Notes: generated by a model not told the origin, from the sequence alone. 64,000 bases of DNA from Scandinavium lactucae (GCF_033843265.1 NZ_JAWXRD010000033.1:1-64000), one strand, 5' to 3'; positions 44,445 to 52,981 are shown, numbered from the stretch's first letter. Numbers and translations: made by a program.

Positions 44445-45269
44445 ATGCAGTTCTCTAAAATGCACGGCCTTGGCAACGATTTCATGGTCGTCGATGCGGT
44501 AACGCAGAATGTGTTCTTTTCTCCCGAGCTGATCCGCCGCCTGGCCGACAGGCATCTTGGCGTAGGATTCGATCAGCTGCTGGTGGTTGAACCGCCGTAC
44601 GATCCCGATCTCGATTTTCACTACCGCATCTTTAACGCTGACGGCAGCGAAGTGTCGCAGTGTGGTAACGGCGCACGCTGCTTTGCGCGGTTTGTGCGCC
44701 TGAAAGGCCTGACCAATAAACGTGACATCCACGTCAGCACCGCCAACGGTCGTATGGTATTAACCGTAACGGACGACGACCTGGTGCGGGTGAACATGGG
44801 CGAGCCGAATTTCGATCCGTCGCAGGTGCCGTTTCGCGCTAACAAAGCGGAAAAGACCTATATTATGCGTGCGGCCGAGCAGACAGTATTGTGTGGCGTC
44901 GTCTCGATGGGCAACCCGCACTGCGTGGTACAAGTCGACAGTGTGGATACCGCCCCGGTGGAAACATTAGGCCCTGTTCTGGAAAACCATGAACGTTTTC
45001 CGGAGCGTGCCAATATCGGTTTTATGCAGGTGGTAAAGCACGACCACATCCGTTTACGCGTCTATGAACGCGGTGCGGGTGAAACCCAGGCCTGCGGCAG
45101 CGGCGCGTGTGCGGCGGTCGCCGTCGGCATTCAGCAAGGGTTGCTGGGCGAAGAGGTACGCGTGGAATTACCAGGCGGGCGTCTTGATATCGCCTGGAAA
45201 GGACCGGGTCAACCGTTGTTTATGACTGGCCCGGCGGCACATGTCTACGACGGATTTATTCATCTATGA
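44445..45269 (+). CDS. dapF: diaminopimelate epimerase
   Basis: A 274-residue cofactor-independent epimerase. It converts LL-DAP to meso-DAP for peptidoglycan and lysine. The two catalytic cysteines are in QCGNGARCF (near 73) and ACGSGACA (near 217). Two adjacent ATGs exist; the second, 44445, gives the E. coli length and has the better spacing (6 bases) from GGAG at 44435-44438. It overlaps yigA by 4 bases and heads dapF-yigA-xerC-yigB. Confidence 0.96.
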   Translation: MQFSKMHGLGNDFMVVDAVTQNVFFSPELIRRLADRHLGVGFDQLLVVEPPYDPDLDFHYRIFNADGSEVSQCGNGARCFARFVRLKGLTNKRDIHVSTANGRMVLTVTDDDLVRVNMGEPNFDPSQVPFRANKAEKTYIMRAAEQTVLCGVVSMGNPHCVVQVDSVDTAPVETLGPVLENHERFPERANIGFMQVVKHDHIRLRVYERGAGETQACGSGACAAVAVGIQQGLLGEEVRVELPGGRLDIAWKGPGQPLFMTGPAAHVYDGFIHL

Positions 45270-45973
45270 AATCAATCGGGGAAGAACAGCAGGCAGAACT
45301 GAGCGCGCTCGACGATCGCGCGGTGGTGGATTACCTGCTGCAACATCCTGAATTCTTTATTCGCAATGCCTCTGCGGTGGAAGGGATGCGTGTCCCGCAT
45401 CCGGTTCGCGGCACGGTGTCGCTGGTCGAATGGCATATGGCGCGCGCCAGAAATCACATCAACGCGCTGGAAGAGAATATGACGCTGCTGGTGGAGCAAG
45501 CCTCGGCCAACGAAAGCCTGTTCTATCGTCTGCTGCATCTGCAAACGCGGCTGGCGGCGGCGGAAAGCCTCGATGATATGCTCAACCGTTTCCATCGCTG
45601 GGCGCGCGATCTGGGGCTGGCAGGCGCTACTGTGCGTCTGTTTGCCGATCGCTGGCGCATTGGTGCGCCGTCTAAATTCACCCAATTGGCGCTGTCGCGG
45701 CAGGCGTTTGAATCGATCCGCATTCAGCGTCTGGGTCATGAACGGCATTTTCTGGGCTCGCTCAATGGGCCGGAACTGCTGGTGATGATGCCGGATGCCA
45801 AAGCGATTGGCTCGGTGGCGATGTCGATGCTGGGCAGCGATGGCGATCTCGGCGTAGTGCTGTTCAGTAGCCGCGATCCGCAGCACTATCAGGCCGGTCA
45901 GGGAACGCACCTTTTGCAGGAAATTTCCCTGCTGCTGCCGGGCTTGCTGGAGCGTTGGGTCGAGCGCGTATGA
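45266..45973 (+). CDS. yigA: DUF484 protein YigA
   Basis: A 235-residue DUF484 protein, of unknown function. The N-terminal part has a helical segment (VVDYLLQHPEFFIRNASAVE) and a coiled-coil stretch near 55-100; the C-terminal two thirds look GAF-like. Its place between dapF and xerC with ATGA overlaps on both sides is conserved in E. coli. No catalytic residues are recognisable. Confidence 0.92.
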   Translation: MKSIGEEQQAELSALDDRAVVDYLLQHPEFFIRNASAVEGMRVPHPVRGTVSLVEWHMARARNHINALEENMTLLVEQASANESLFYRLLHLQTRLAAAESLDDMLNRFHRWARDLGLAGATVRLFADRWRIGAPSKFTQLALSRQAFESIRIQRLGHERHFLGSLNGPELLVMMPDAKAIGSVAMSMLGSDGDLGVVLFSSRDPQHYQAGQGTHLLQEISLLLPGLLERWVERV

Positions 45974-46872
45974 CTCCGTCGCCGCTATCCGCCTCTACCG
46001 AACGCTTCTTGCGCTATCTCGGCGTTGAACGCCAGCTCAGCCCGATTACCGTGCTCAACTATCAGCGTCAGCTGGAAGCCATCATGGTGTTAGCCGACGA
46101 AAGCGGCGTCAAAAGCTGGCAACAATGTGACGCTGCGGTGGTGCGTAATTTCGCGGTGCGTAGCCGCCGGAAAGGGCTCGGTCCGGCCAGCCTCGCGCTG
46201 AGACTGTCGGCGTTACGCAGCTTTTTCGACTGGATGGTGAGTCAGGGTGAACTTCTCGCCAATCCGGCGAAAGCCGTTTCGGCCCCGAAAGCCCCGCGTC
46301 ATTTACCGAAAAACATCGACGTCGATGACGTCAACCGACTGCTGGATATCGACCTGAACGATCCGCTGGCGGTGCGCGACCGGGCGATGCTGGAAGTGAT
46401 GTACGGCGCAGGCCTGCGTCTGTCAGAACTGGTCGGCCTCAATATCAAACATCTGGATTTAGAGTCCGGCGAAGTGTGGGTGATGGGTAAGGGCAGCAAA
46501 GAACGCCGTCTGCCGATCGGTCGCAACGCCGTGCAGTGGATTGAACACTGGCTGGATTTACGTGGGCTATTTGGCAGCGAGGAAGAAGCGCTGTTTCTGT
46601 CGAAGCTCGGCAAGCGTATCTCGGCCCGCAACGTGCAAAAGCGGTTCGCCGAATGGGGCATCAAGCAGGGGCTGAACAGCCATGTGAATCCGCACAAGCT
46701 GCGCCACTCGTTCGCCACTCACATGCTCGAATCGAGCGGTGATTTGCGCGGGGTGCAGGAACTGTTGGGCCACGCTAATCTCACCACCACTCAGATCTAT
46801 ACCCATCTTGATTTTCAACACCTTGCCTCGGTGTACGACAAGGCGCACCCACGCGCCAAACGGGGGAAATAA
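45970..46872 (+). CDS. xerC: tyrosine recombinase XerC
   Basis: A 300-residue tyrosine recombinase that, with XerD and FtsK, resolves chromosome dimers at dif. The N-terminal SAM-like domain (about 1-105) is followed by the catalytic domain with Arg in GAGLRLSEL, Lys in GKGSKERRLP, HKLRHSFATHML (His, Arg) and LGHANLTTTQIYTH (His, Tyr). ATG 45970 gives MTPSPLSASTERFLRYL; the family N-terminus varies. E. coli XerC is 298 aa. Overlaps yigA by 4 bases and yigB by 1. Confidence 0.96.
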   Translation: MTPSPLSASTERFLRYLGVERQLSPITVLNYQRQLEAIMVLADESGVKSWQQCDAAVVRNFAVRSRRKGLGPASLALRLSALRSFFDWMVSQGELLANPAKAVSAPKAPRHLPKNIDVDDVNRLLDIDLNDPLAVRDRAMLEVMYGAGLRLSELVGLNIKHLDLESGEVWVMGKGSKERRLPIGRNAVQWIEHWLDLRGLFGSEEEALFLSKLGKRISARNVQKRFAEWGIKQGLNSHVNPHKLRHSFATHMLESSGDLRGVQELLGHANLTTTQIYTHLDFQHLASVYDKAHPRAKRGK

Positions 46873-47588
46873 TGCGTTTTTACCGTCCACTGGGCCAGAT
46901 AGCGGCCCTGACCTTCGACCTGGATGACACCCTTTACGACAACCGGCAGGTGATTCGCCGCACGGAAAAAGAGTCGCTGGCGTTTGTCCGCAATTACCAT
47001 CCGGCGTTACAGGCGCTGGAAAGCCGTGATTTTCAGCAGTTGCGCCAGTCGCTGCGCCAGGCCGATCCGGAAATTTATCACGATGTGACCGAATGGCGTC
47101 GGCGGGCGGTCGAGCAGGCGATGCTCAACGCCGGGCTATCGGCAAGAGAGGCCACCGTCGGTGCCAATGCGGCGATGGTGAATTTCGCCCAATGGCGCAG
47201 TGCGATTGAGGTGCCGCAGGAAACCCACGACACCCTCGCGCGTCTGGCAGAAAAATGGCCGCTGGTGGCGATAACCAACGGCAATGCCCAGCCGGAACTG
47301 TTTGGTCTGAACGACTATTTTAAGTTCGTGCTGCGCGCGGGCCCCGATGGGCGTTCAAAGCCGTTTAGCGACATGTACCATCTGGCAGCGGAACGCCTCG
47401 ACGTGCCGCTGGAGCAGATCCTGCACGTCGGCGACGACCTGACGACCGACGTCGCAGGCGCTATCCGCTGCGGGATGCAGGCCTGCTGGATAAACCTGCT
47501 CGAGGGCGATTTAATGCAAATTGCCGACAGCCGCCTGTTACCTCACATCGAAATTTCGCGGTTGGCATCGCTCACTACGCTGATATAA
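46872..47588 (+). CDS. yigB: HAD phosphatase YigB
   Basis: A 238-residue HAD-superfamily phosphatase. E. coli YigB dephosphorylates 5-amino-6-(5-phosphoribitylamino)uracil in riboflavin synthesis, and also FMN. Motif I DLDDTLYDN near 18, motif II ITNGN near 124, motif III K in GRSKPFSD and motif IV HVGDDLTTDVAGA. The ATG overlaps the xerC stop (TAATG). The uvrD promoter lies in and just after its last codons. Confidence 0.95.
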   Translation: MRFYRPLGQIAALTFDLDDTLYDNRQVIRRTEKESLAFVRNYHPALQALESRDFQQLRQSLRQADPEIYHDVTEWRRRAVEQAMLNAGLSAREATVGANAAMVNFAQWRSAIEVPQETHDTLARLAEKWPLVAITNGNAQPELFGLNDYFKFVLRAGPDGRSKPFSDMYHLAAERLDVPLEQILHVGDDLTTDVAGAIRCGMQACWINLLEGDLMQIADSRLLPHIEISRLASLTTLI

Positions 47589-47589
47589 T
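47562..47589 (+). promoter_or_regulatory. uvrD promoter
   Basis: TTGGCA (47562-47567), 16-bp spacer, TATAAT (47584-47589). The -10 is perfect. It lies at the 3' end of yigB, as the E. coli uvrD promoter does. Confidence 0.82.
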
Positions 47590-47599
47590 CACCGTAACT

Positions 47600-47615
47600 C
47601 TGTATAAAATTCCAG
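47600..47615. promoter_or_regulatory. LexA box of uvrD
   Basis: CTGT-ATAAAATT-CCAG. The left half is perfect, the right half CCAG instead of ACAG, exactly the asymmetry of the E. coli uvrD SOS box. It lies 10 bases after the -10 hexamer, so LexA would block early transcription. Confidence 0.8.
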
Positions 47616-47621
47616 GGTTTT

Positions 47622-47686
47622 GGCGGGTGCGCGATGCTTATCCGCCCTACGATCGTGTAGGCCCGGCAAGCGAAGCGCCACCGGGC
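47622..47686. repeat. REP pair in uvrD leader
   Basis: Two inverted REP units: GGCGGGTGCGCGATGCTTATCCGCC (in two arms GGCGGG/CCGCC) followed by CTACGATCGTGTAG and the opposite-facing GCCCGG...CCGGGC with AAGCGAAGCGCCA. It lies in the transcribed leader between the LexA box and the uvrD start; E. coli has an attenuator-like hairpin in the same place. Confidence 0.8.
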
Positions 47687-47723
47687 GTTTCGACGTTTTC
47701 TCAATTTCTATCCGGCGGTGCCA

Positions 47724-49886
47724 ATGGACGTTTCTTACCTGCTCGACAGCCTCAATGACAAACAGCGTGAAGCCGTGGCGGCATCGCGTACCAACATGCT
47801 GGTGCTGGCGGGAGCGGGAAGCGGTAAGACGCGTGTGCTGGTGCACCGTATCGCGTGGCTGATTAGCGTGGAACACTGCTCGCCCTATTCCATCATGGCG
47901 GTGACATTTACCAACAAAGCGGCGGCGGAAATGCGCCACCGTATCGGCCAACTGATGGGCACCACCCAGGGCGGAATGTGGGTCGGTACTTTCCACGGGC
48001 TGGCACACCGTTTGCTGCGTGCCCACCATCTGGACGCCAATCTGCCGCAGGATTTCCAAATCCTCGACAGCGAAGATCAGCTGCGTCTGCTCAAGCGCTT
48101 GATCAAGGCGATGAACCTCGACGACAAGCAATGGCCGGCGCGGCAGGCAATGTGGTACATCAACGGCCAGAAAGATGAAGGGATACGCCCGCATCATATT
48201 CAAAGCTACGGCAACCCGGTGGAGCAGACCTGGCAGAAGGTGTATCAGGCCTATCAGGAAGCCTGCGACCGCGCGGGGCTGGTGGATTTCGCCGAGCTGC
48301 TGCTGCGTGCCCACGAGCTATGGCTCAACAAGCCGCACATTCTCCAGCACTATCGCGAGCGTTTTACCAATATCCTGGTCGACGAATTCCAGGATACCAA
48401 CAACATTCAGTACGCGTGGATCCGTCTGCTGGCGGGCGACAGCGGCAAGGTGATGATCGTTGGCGATGATGACCAGTCGATTTACGGCTGGCGCGGGGCG
48501 CAGGTGGAAAACATCCAGCGCTTCCTGAACGATTTCCCCGGAGCCGAAACCATCCGTCTGGAGCAGAACTACCGCTCGACGAACAATATCCTGAGCGCCG
48601 CCAACGCCCTGATTGAAAACAACAACGGGCGACTGGGTAAAAAGCTGTGGACCGACGGGGTCGACGGCGAACCGATCTCCCTGTACTGCGCTTTCAACGA
48701 GCTGGACGAAGCGCGCTTTGTGGTTAACCGGATCAAAACCTGGCAGGACAACGGCGGGCAGCTTGAGCAGTGCGCCATTCTCTATCGCAGCAACGCCCAG
48801 TCGCGTGTGCTGGAAGAGGCGTTGTTGCAGGTCAGTATGCCGTACCGTATTTATGGCGGGATGCGCTTCTTCGAACGTCAGGAAATTAAAGACGCGCTCT
48901 CCTATCTGCGCCTGATTGCCAACCGCAACGACGATGCGGCGTTTGAACGCGTGGTGAACACCCCGACGCGTGGCATTGGTGACCGTACCCTCGACGTGGT
49001 GCGCCAGGCTTCCCGCGACCGTCAACTGACGCTGTGGCAAGCCTGCCGTGAACTGCTGAAAGACAAAGCGCTGGCCGGGCGCGCTGCCAGCGCCTTACAA
49101 CGCTTTATGGAACTCATCGACGCCCTGGCGCAGGAAACGGCGGACATGCCGCTGCACGTCCAGACCGACCGGGTCATTAAAGATTCCGGTCTGTTCATGA
49201 TGTATGAGCAGGAGAAAGGCGAGAAGGGCCAGACGCGTATCGAAAACTTAGAGGAACTGGTGACGGCGACGCGCCAGTTCAGCTACAACGACGAAGAAGA
49301 AGATTTAATGCCGCTGCAGGCATTCCTCTCCCATGCTGCGCTGGAAGCAGGTGAAGGGCAGGCGGATACCTGGCAGGATGCAGTCCAGCTGATGACCCTG
49401 CACTCGGCGAAAGGCCTGGAGTTTCCGCAGGTGTTTATCGTCGGCATGGAAGAGGGCATGTTCCCGAGCCAGATGTCGCTCGATGAGGGCGGTCGACTGG
49501 AAGAAGAACGTCGACTGGCCTACGTCGGCGTCACCCGCGCGATGCAAAAGCTGACCCTGACCTACGCCGAAACGCGCCGTTTGTACGGCAAAGAAGTCTA
49601 TCATCGTCCGTCCCGCTTCGTCGGTGAGCTGCCGGAAGCCTGCGTGGAAGAAGTGCGTCTGCGCGCCACCGTGAGCCGCCCGGTCAGCCATCAACGGATG
49701 GGCACGCCAATGGCGGAGAACGACACCGGCTATAAGCTCGGCCAGCGCGTGCGTCACCCGAAATTTGGTGAAGGGACCATCGTTAATCTGGAAGGCAGCG
49801 GTGAACACAGCCGGTTGCAGGTGGCATTCCAGGGGCAAGGGATCAAATGGCTGGTGGCCGCCTATGCACGCCTCGAAAACGTGTAA
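47724..49886 (+). CDS. uvrD: DNA helicase II UvrD
   Basis: A 720-residue SF1A 3'-5' helicase for nucleotide excision and mismatch repair, RecA displacement and backtracking of RNA polymerase. Motifs: Walker A AGAGSGKT near 29-36, AVTFTNKAA, VDEFQDTNNIQY, DDDQSIYGWRGA, YRSTNNIL and ERRLAYVGVTRA. A C-terminal Tudor-like domain (GYKLGQRVRHPKFGEGTIVN, near 660-680) binds RNA polymerase. ATG 47724 gives the E. coli length; a GTG two codons upstream is in frame. SOS-regulated. Confidence 0.97.
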   Translation: MDVSYLLDSLNDKQREAVAASRTNMLVLAGAGSGKTRVLVHRIAWLISVEHCSPYSIMAVTFTNKAAAEMRHRIGQLMGTTQGGMWVGTFHGLAHRLLRAHHLDANLPQDFQILDSEDQLRLLKRLIKAMNLDDKQWPARQAMWYINGQKDEGIRPHHIQSYGNPVEQTWQKVYQAYQEACDRAGLVDFAELLLRAHELWLNKPHILQHYRERFTNILVDEFQDTNNIQYAWIRLLAGDSGKVMIVGDDDQSIYGWRGAQVENIQRFLNDFPGAETIRLEQNYRSTNNILSAANALIENNNGRLGKKLWTDGVDGEPISLYCAFNELDEARFVVNRIKTWQDNGGQLEQCAILYRSNAQSRVLEEALLQVSMPYRIYGGMRFFERQEIKDALSYLRLIANRNDDAAFERVVNTPTRGIGDRTLDVVRQASRDRQLTLWQACRELLKDKALAGRAASALQRFMELIDALAQETADMPLHVQTDRVIKDSGLFMMYEQEKGEKGQTRIENLEELVTATRQFSYNDEEEDLMPLQAFLSHAALEAGEGQADTWQDAVQLMTLHSAKGLEFPQVFIVGMEEGMFPSQMSLDEGGRLEEERRLAYVGVTRAMQKLTLTYAETRRLYGKEVYHRPSRFVGELPEACVEEVRLRATVSRPVSHQRMGTPMAENDTGYKLGQRVRHPKFGEGTIVNLEGSGEHSRLQVAFQGQGIKWLVAAYARLENV

Positions 49887-49933
49887 CATTAAGAAATACA
49901 TCATATTTTCTTAACGTTCTGCTAGTCTTATAG

Positions 49934-49960
49934 GCCAGAGAGGGTGAAAAGCTCTCTGGC
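49934..49960 (+). repeat. hairpin after uvrD / start of corA leader
   Basis: GCCAGAGAG and CTCTCTGGC form a perfect 9-bp stem with a 9-base loop. It may end uvrD transcription or be the first element of the corA leader; no strong T tract follows. Confidence 0.6.
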
Positions 49961-50034
49961 GCTTCGCTGTTTGTTGACGCTTCATTTAGGCTGGCGTAAC
50001 ATGCGCGCACGAATACGCTAAGAGGACTGATACC

Positions 50035-50091
50035 TTGGACACACCCAGTAGATGCTGGCTCAACTTCCTGCAATCCAGGAACAACTCCTAA
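50035..50091 (+). CDS. corL: corA leader peptide, CorL-like
   Basis: An 18-codon frame from TTG at 50035 to TAA at 50089: LDTPSRCWLNFLQSRNNS with the first codon read as Met. GAGGA (50022-50026) stands 8 bases upstream. The Salmonella corA leader contains a short frame, corL, whose translation is needed to keep Rho from ending corA transcription; this one has the expected place and size. The stop codon is inside the left arm of a 12-bp stem. The 354-bp gap 49887-50240 otherwise holds only leader sequence. Confidence 0.6.
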   Translation: MDTPSRCWLNFLQSRNNS

Positions 50092-50119
50092 GGCTATCAC
50101 CCGACGCTGATGGCCTTAG
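50088..50119 (+). promoter_or_regulatory. corA leader stem-loop
   Basis: CTAAGGCTATCA (50088-50099) pairs with TGATGGCCTTAG (50108-50119): 12 bp with one G-U wobble and an 8-base loop. The corL stop codon is in the left arm, so a ribosome finishing corL would prevent the stem from forming. In Salmonella, alternative corA leader structures govern Rho access. Confidence 0.65.
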
Positions 50120-50240
50120 AGGTTGTCAGCGACATGCGCTATTCCCGTCGCTCTGAGTCAGGCTTAATGGTCTGAAACCCCCGATGTTTCTGTGTGCCCA
50201 CCGTACTGTCCGATAATTTTTTGCATTGGGAGTCCCGGTC

Positions 50241-51191
50241 ATGCTGAGCGCATTTCAACTAGAAAACAATCGCTTAACGCGACTCGAGTCTGATGATATC
50301 AAGCATCTGGCCAGTTCAGTCTGGGTAGATTTGGTTGAGCCAGACGATGAAGAACGTCACCGCGTACAGACAGAACTGGGCCAGAACCTGGCCACACGAC
50401 CAGAACTGGAAGACATCGAGGCGTCAGCCCGTTTCTTCGAAGACGAAGACGGCCTGCACATCCACTCCTTCTTCTTCTTCGAAGATGCCGACGATCACGC
50501 GGGGAACTCCACCGTAGCGTTCACCATCCGCGAAGGGCGTTTGTTCACCCTGCGCGAGCGCGAACTGCCTGCGTTCCGCCTGTATCGTATGCGTGCCCGT
50601 AACCAGGAGCTGGTCGACGGCAACGCGTTTGAGCTGTTGCTCGATCTGTTCGAAACCAAAATCGAACAGCTGGCGGATGAAATTGAAAACATCTACAGCG
50701 ATCTGGAAAAGCTGAGCCGCGTGATCATGGAAGGTCATCAGGGCGACGAATATGACGAAGCGCTGTCAACCCTGGCGGAACTGGAAGATATCGGCTGGAA
50801 GGTCCGTTTGTGTCTGATGGATACCCAGCGCGCGCTGAACTTCCTGGTGCGCAAGGCACGGTTGCCCGCAGTTCAGCTTGAGCAAGCGCGGGAGATCCTC
50901 CGAGATATCGAATCCCTGCTGCCGCACAACGAATCCCTGTTCCAGAAGGTAAACTTCCTGATGCAGGCGGCGATGGGCTTTATCAACATCGAGCAGAACC
51001 GCATTATCAAGATCTTCTCGGTGGTATCGGTGGTGTTCCTGCCGCCGACGTTGGTGGCCTCGAGCTATGGGATGAACTTTGAGTTCATGCCTGAGCTGCA
51101 CTGGAGCTTCGGTTATCCGGGGGCGATTATCTTCATGATCCTCGCCGGGCTCGCGCCGTACCTCTACTTCAAGCGTAAGAACTGGCTTTAA
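50241..51191 (+). CDS. corA: magnesium/cobalt/nickel transporter CorA
   Basis: A 316-residue pentameric Mg2+ channel. A large cytoplasmic N-terminal domain with a long stalk helix is followed by two C-terminal membrane segments (about 257-277 and 291-310). The GMN selectivity motif is at residues 277-279 (YGMNFEF), and the basic KRKNWL C-terminus is conserved. ATG 50241 with GGGAG upstream gives MLSAFQLENN and the E. coli length. Its last 23 bases overlap a convergent gene. Confidence 0.97.
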   Translation: MLSAFQLENNRLTRLESDDIKHLASSVWVDLVEPDDEERHRVQTELGQNLATRPELEDIEASARFFEDEDGLHIHSFFFFEDADDHAGNSTVAFTIREGRLFTLRERELPAFRLYRMRARNQELVDGNAFELLLDLFETKIEQLADEIENIYSDLEKLSRVIMEGHQGDEYDEALSTLAELEDIGWKVRLCLMDTQRALNFLVRKARLPAVQLEQAREILRDIESLLPHNESLFQKVNFLMQAAMGFINIEQNRIIKIFSVVSVVFLPPTLVASSYGMNFEFMPELHWSFGYPGAIIFMILAGLAPYLYFKRKNWL

Positions 51192-51903
51192 GTATCACGT
51201 CATAATCACGGCGGCTGGCCGGACTGAAGCCGCCGATCAGCAACGGCTCTGCAATCTCTGCCTCATGGGCAATCTCCGTTAATGCTTCGCGCAATGCGTT
51301 CAGCGTCTGCGCCGAGATGTGGCGCGAGGCGATCAGCGGCAGGCCCGGCGTTAACGCCGTTTCACCTATCACGGTGAGGCCCGTTAGCGCCTGCGGTTCA
51401 TAACGCGCCAACAGCGCCAGGCTTACGCAGTCGATGGCGGCAATATCCGCCGCGCCGCGTTGCAACGCCCTCAGCGACTGGCGATGGCTGCCGGTCCACA
51501 CAATCGAACGGAAAAAGGCATCGTCGTGTCTGACGCTATTGCGCAGGGCGTGATAGCCCGACTGCGAATCTTTCGAATTGCAGGCCGCGACCTGCCCACG
51601 AAAATCGCGCACTGTTTTGCCCGCCTCGACCTGACGGACGACCAGCTGGCTGCGATAGTTGATGCCTTCGCAGCCTGGCGCGGTGTAGTGGAAACAGCCC
51701 ACCACCTGCACCTCGGGCAGTAGCGTCACCAGCGGGTAGCCGCAGGTCTGGCTCAGCAGCAAATCGTCACGTTGCCAGTGCGCGAGCAGATCCGTTGGGC
51801 GCTGAAACCGGGCGTCAGGAAAACGACGCTGTATCGCCGCCGCCAGCGCATCAGTGCCCGCCGGATGAACGTCATACATCGGAAACGCGAAATTAACGGC
51901 CAT
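51169..51903 (-). CDS. PhnD-like substrate-binding-domain protein, accessory
   Basis: A 244-residue protein resembling PhnD/phosphate-phosphite-phosphonate substrate-binding proteins of ABC transporters (periplasmic-binding-protein type 2 fold). Supporting segments are YRSQLVVRQ, VRDFRGQVAACNSKDSQSGYHALR, GSHRQSLRALQRGAADIAAIDCVSLALL and the C-terminal half. It has no signal peptide or lipobox, and no permease or ATPase neighbours, so a classical transport role is unlikely. The start overlaps the end of the desaturase gene by 11 bases, so the two are an operon. It takes the place of yigF/yigG in E. coli. Function unknown. Confidence 0.78.
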   Translation of the reverse strand: MAVNFAFPMYDVHPAGTDALAAAIQRRFPDARFQRPTDLLAHWQRDDLLLSQTCGYPLVTLLPEVQVVGCFHYTAPGCEGINYRSQLVVRQVEAGKTVRDFRGQVAACNSKDSQSGYHALRNSVRHDDAFFRSIVWTGSHRQSLRALQRGAADIAAIDCVSLALLARYEPQALTGLTVIGETALTPGLPLIASRHISAQTLNALREALTEIAHEAEIAEPLLIGGFSPASRRDYDVILKASSYA

Positions 51904-52879
51904 GCTGTGAGTCCTCTGAACGTCCTGGATGCACGGTCACATCCACCGGACGAAAACGGTAGTTGCGCCACCATTCCCGATAACCTTTCACCACAAACCC
52001 TTGATTGCGCTGGGCGTATCGCTCTTTATCCCGCAGCCAGACTTTGCGCAGGCCGTACCACGGCACGCCCGGCAGGTCGTGATGTACCGAATGATAGTTC
52101 AGATTGAGGAACAGCAGCCGCCACGGCAGTGAGGTTTCGGTGATGGCGGAGCGAGCCAGCGGATCGTCGGCGGCCCGATGTTCAAGGAATGAACGGATTT
52201 TGGTGATCGCCAGCGCCGGATAACTCACCGCCAGCAGATACCACACTGGGGAAAAGGCATTGTGCTGTAGCCAGGCGAACACCAGCCCTAGCAGGATGAA
52301 ATGCACCAGCCACATCGCCATCGCTCGAGGTTCTCTGCGGCGAAACGACGTCACCATCCCCTCAAGCACGCCAGCAATATCCAGCGCCGGGGCTAACAGC
52401 AGGCGACCCATAAACGTATTTCGCAGATGAATGGCCCGCTGCTGCCAGGCGCTAAACCGCTGCCAGCGCTCGGCGGAAAAGTAGTAGGTTTCAGGATCTT
52501 CTCCGGGCATGGTCAGGAGCTGATTGCGGTGATGCGCCAGATGCGAATCACGGTACAGGCCGTAGGGATACCACACCGCCAGCGGCAGCAGGCCGAATAG
52601 CTGATTAACCCGTGGCCAGCGCGTCGGGTGTCCATGAATAAGCTCGTGCTGGAGCGATAAATACCAGGTGGTGAACAGGATCAGCAGCGCCGTTGAGGCG
52701 AAAAGCCCCAGCTCAGCGTTGAACGCCAGGGTGGCAAACCAGCCGCCGTAGAGAGTGAACATCAACAGCCAGGTGGGGAGTTCACTGCGCCATAGCCAGC
52801 TTCTGGCGAGCAGGCGCACCGCGCTGCGCTGCTCATCGTGCAGCCAGGCAGAACGTCGGGCGGGATCAGGTATCAACAT
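51893..52879 (-). CDS. membrane fatty acid desaturase-like protein, accessory
   Basis: A 328-residue integral membrane di-iron protein (FA_desaturase family). The three histidine boxes are complete: HELIHGH (about 78-84), HLAHHR (about 113-118) and NYHSVHH (about 261-267), with an additional FLEHR (about 231-235). Four to six membrane segments lie between them. The substrate could be acyl lipid, carotenoid-like or other hydrophobic compound; the family includes hydroxylases. ATG 52879 is my choice; a TTG at 52897 with AGCGGA upstream would add six residues. It is upstream in a two-gene operon with the PhnD-like gene. No equivalent stands here in E. coli. Confidence 0.82.
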   Translation of the reverse strand: MLIPDPARRSAWLHDEQRSAVRLLARSWLWRSELPTWLLMFTLYGGWFATLAFNAELGLFASTALLILFTTWYLSLQHELIHGHPTRWPRVNQLFGLLPLAVWYPYGLYRDSHLAHHRNQLLTMPGEDPETYYFSAERWQRFSAWQQRAIHLRNTFMGRLLLAPALDIAGVLEGMVTSFRRREPRAMAMWLVHFILLGLVFAWLQHNAFSPVWYLLAVSYPALAITKIRSFLEHRAADDPLARSAITETSLPWRLLFLNLNYHSVHHDLPGVPWYGLRKVWLRDKERYAQRNQGFVVKGYREWWRNYRFRPVDVTVHPGRSEDSQHGR

Positions 52880-52956
52880 CCGGCTTTCACATCTCAAGGG
52901 GTTATCCGCTGAAGATGTGAGAAGCCGGTTGAAATAACAAAGAATTTAACTGGATG

Positions 52957-52981
52957 AGCTTTGCCGCTTTCCGGCAAAGCT
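52957..52981. repeat. inverted repeat between desaturase and rarD
   Basis: AGCTTTGCCG and CGGCAAAGCT make a perfect 10-bp stem with a 5-base loop CTTTC. It lies 8 bases after the rarD stop codon. It probably ends or stabilises the rarD mRNA, though there is no clear T tract on either strand. Confidence 0.7.
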
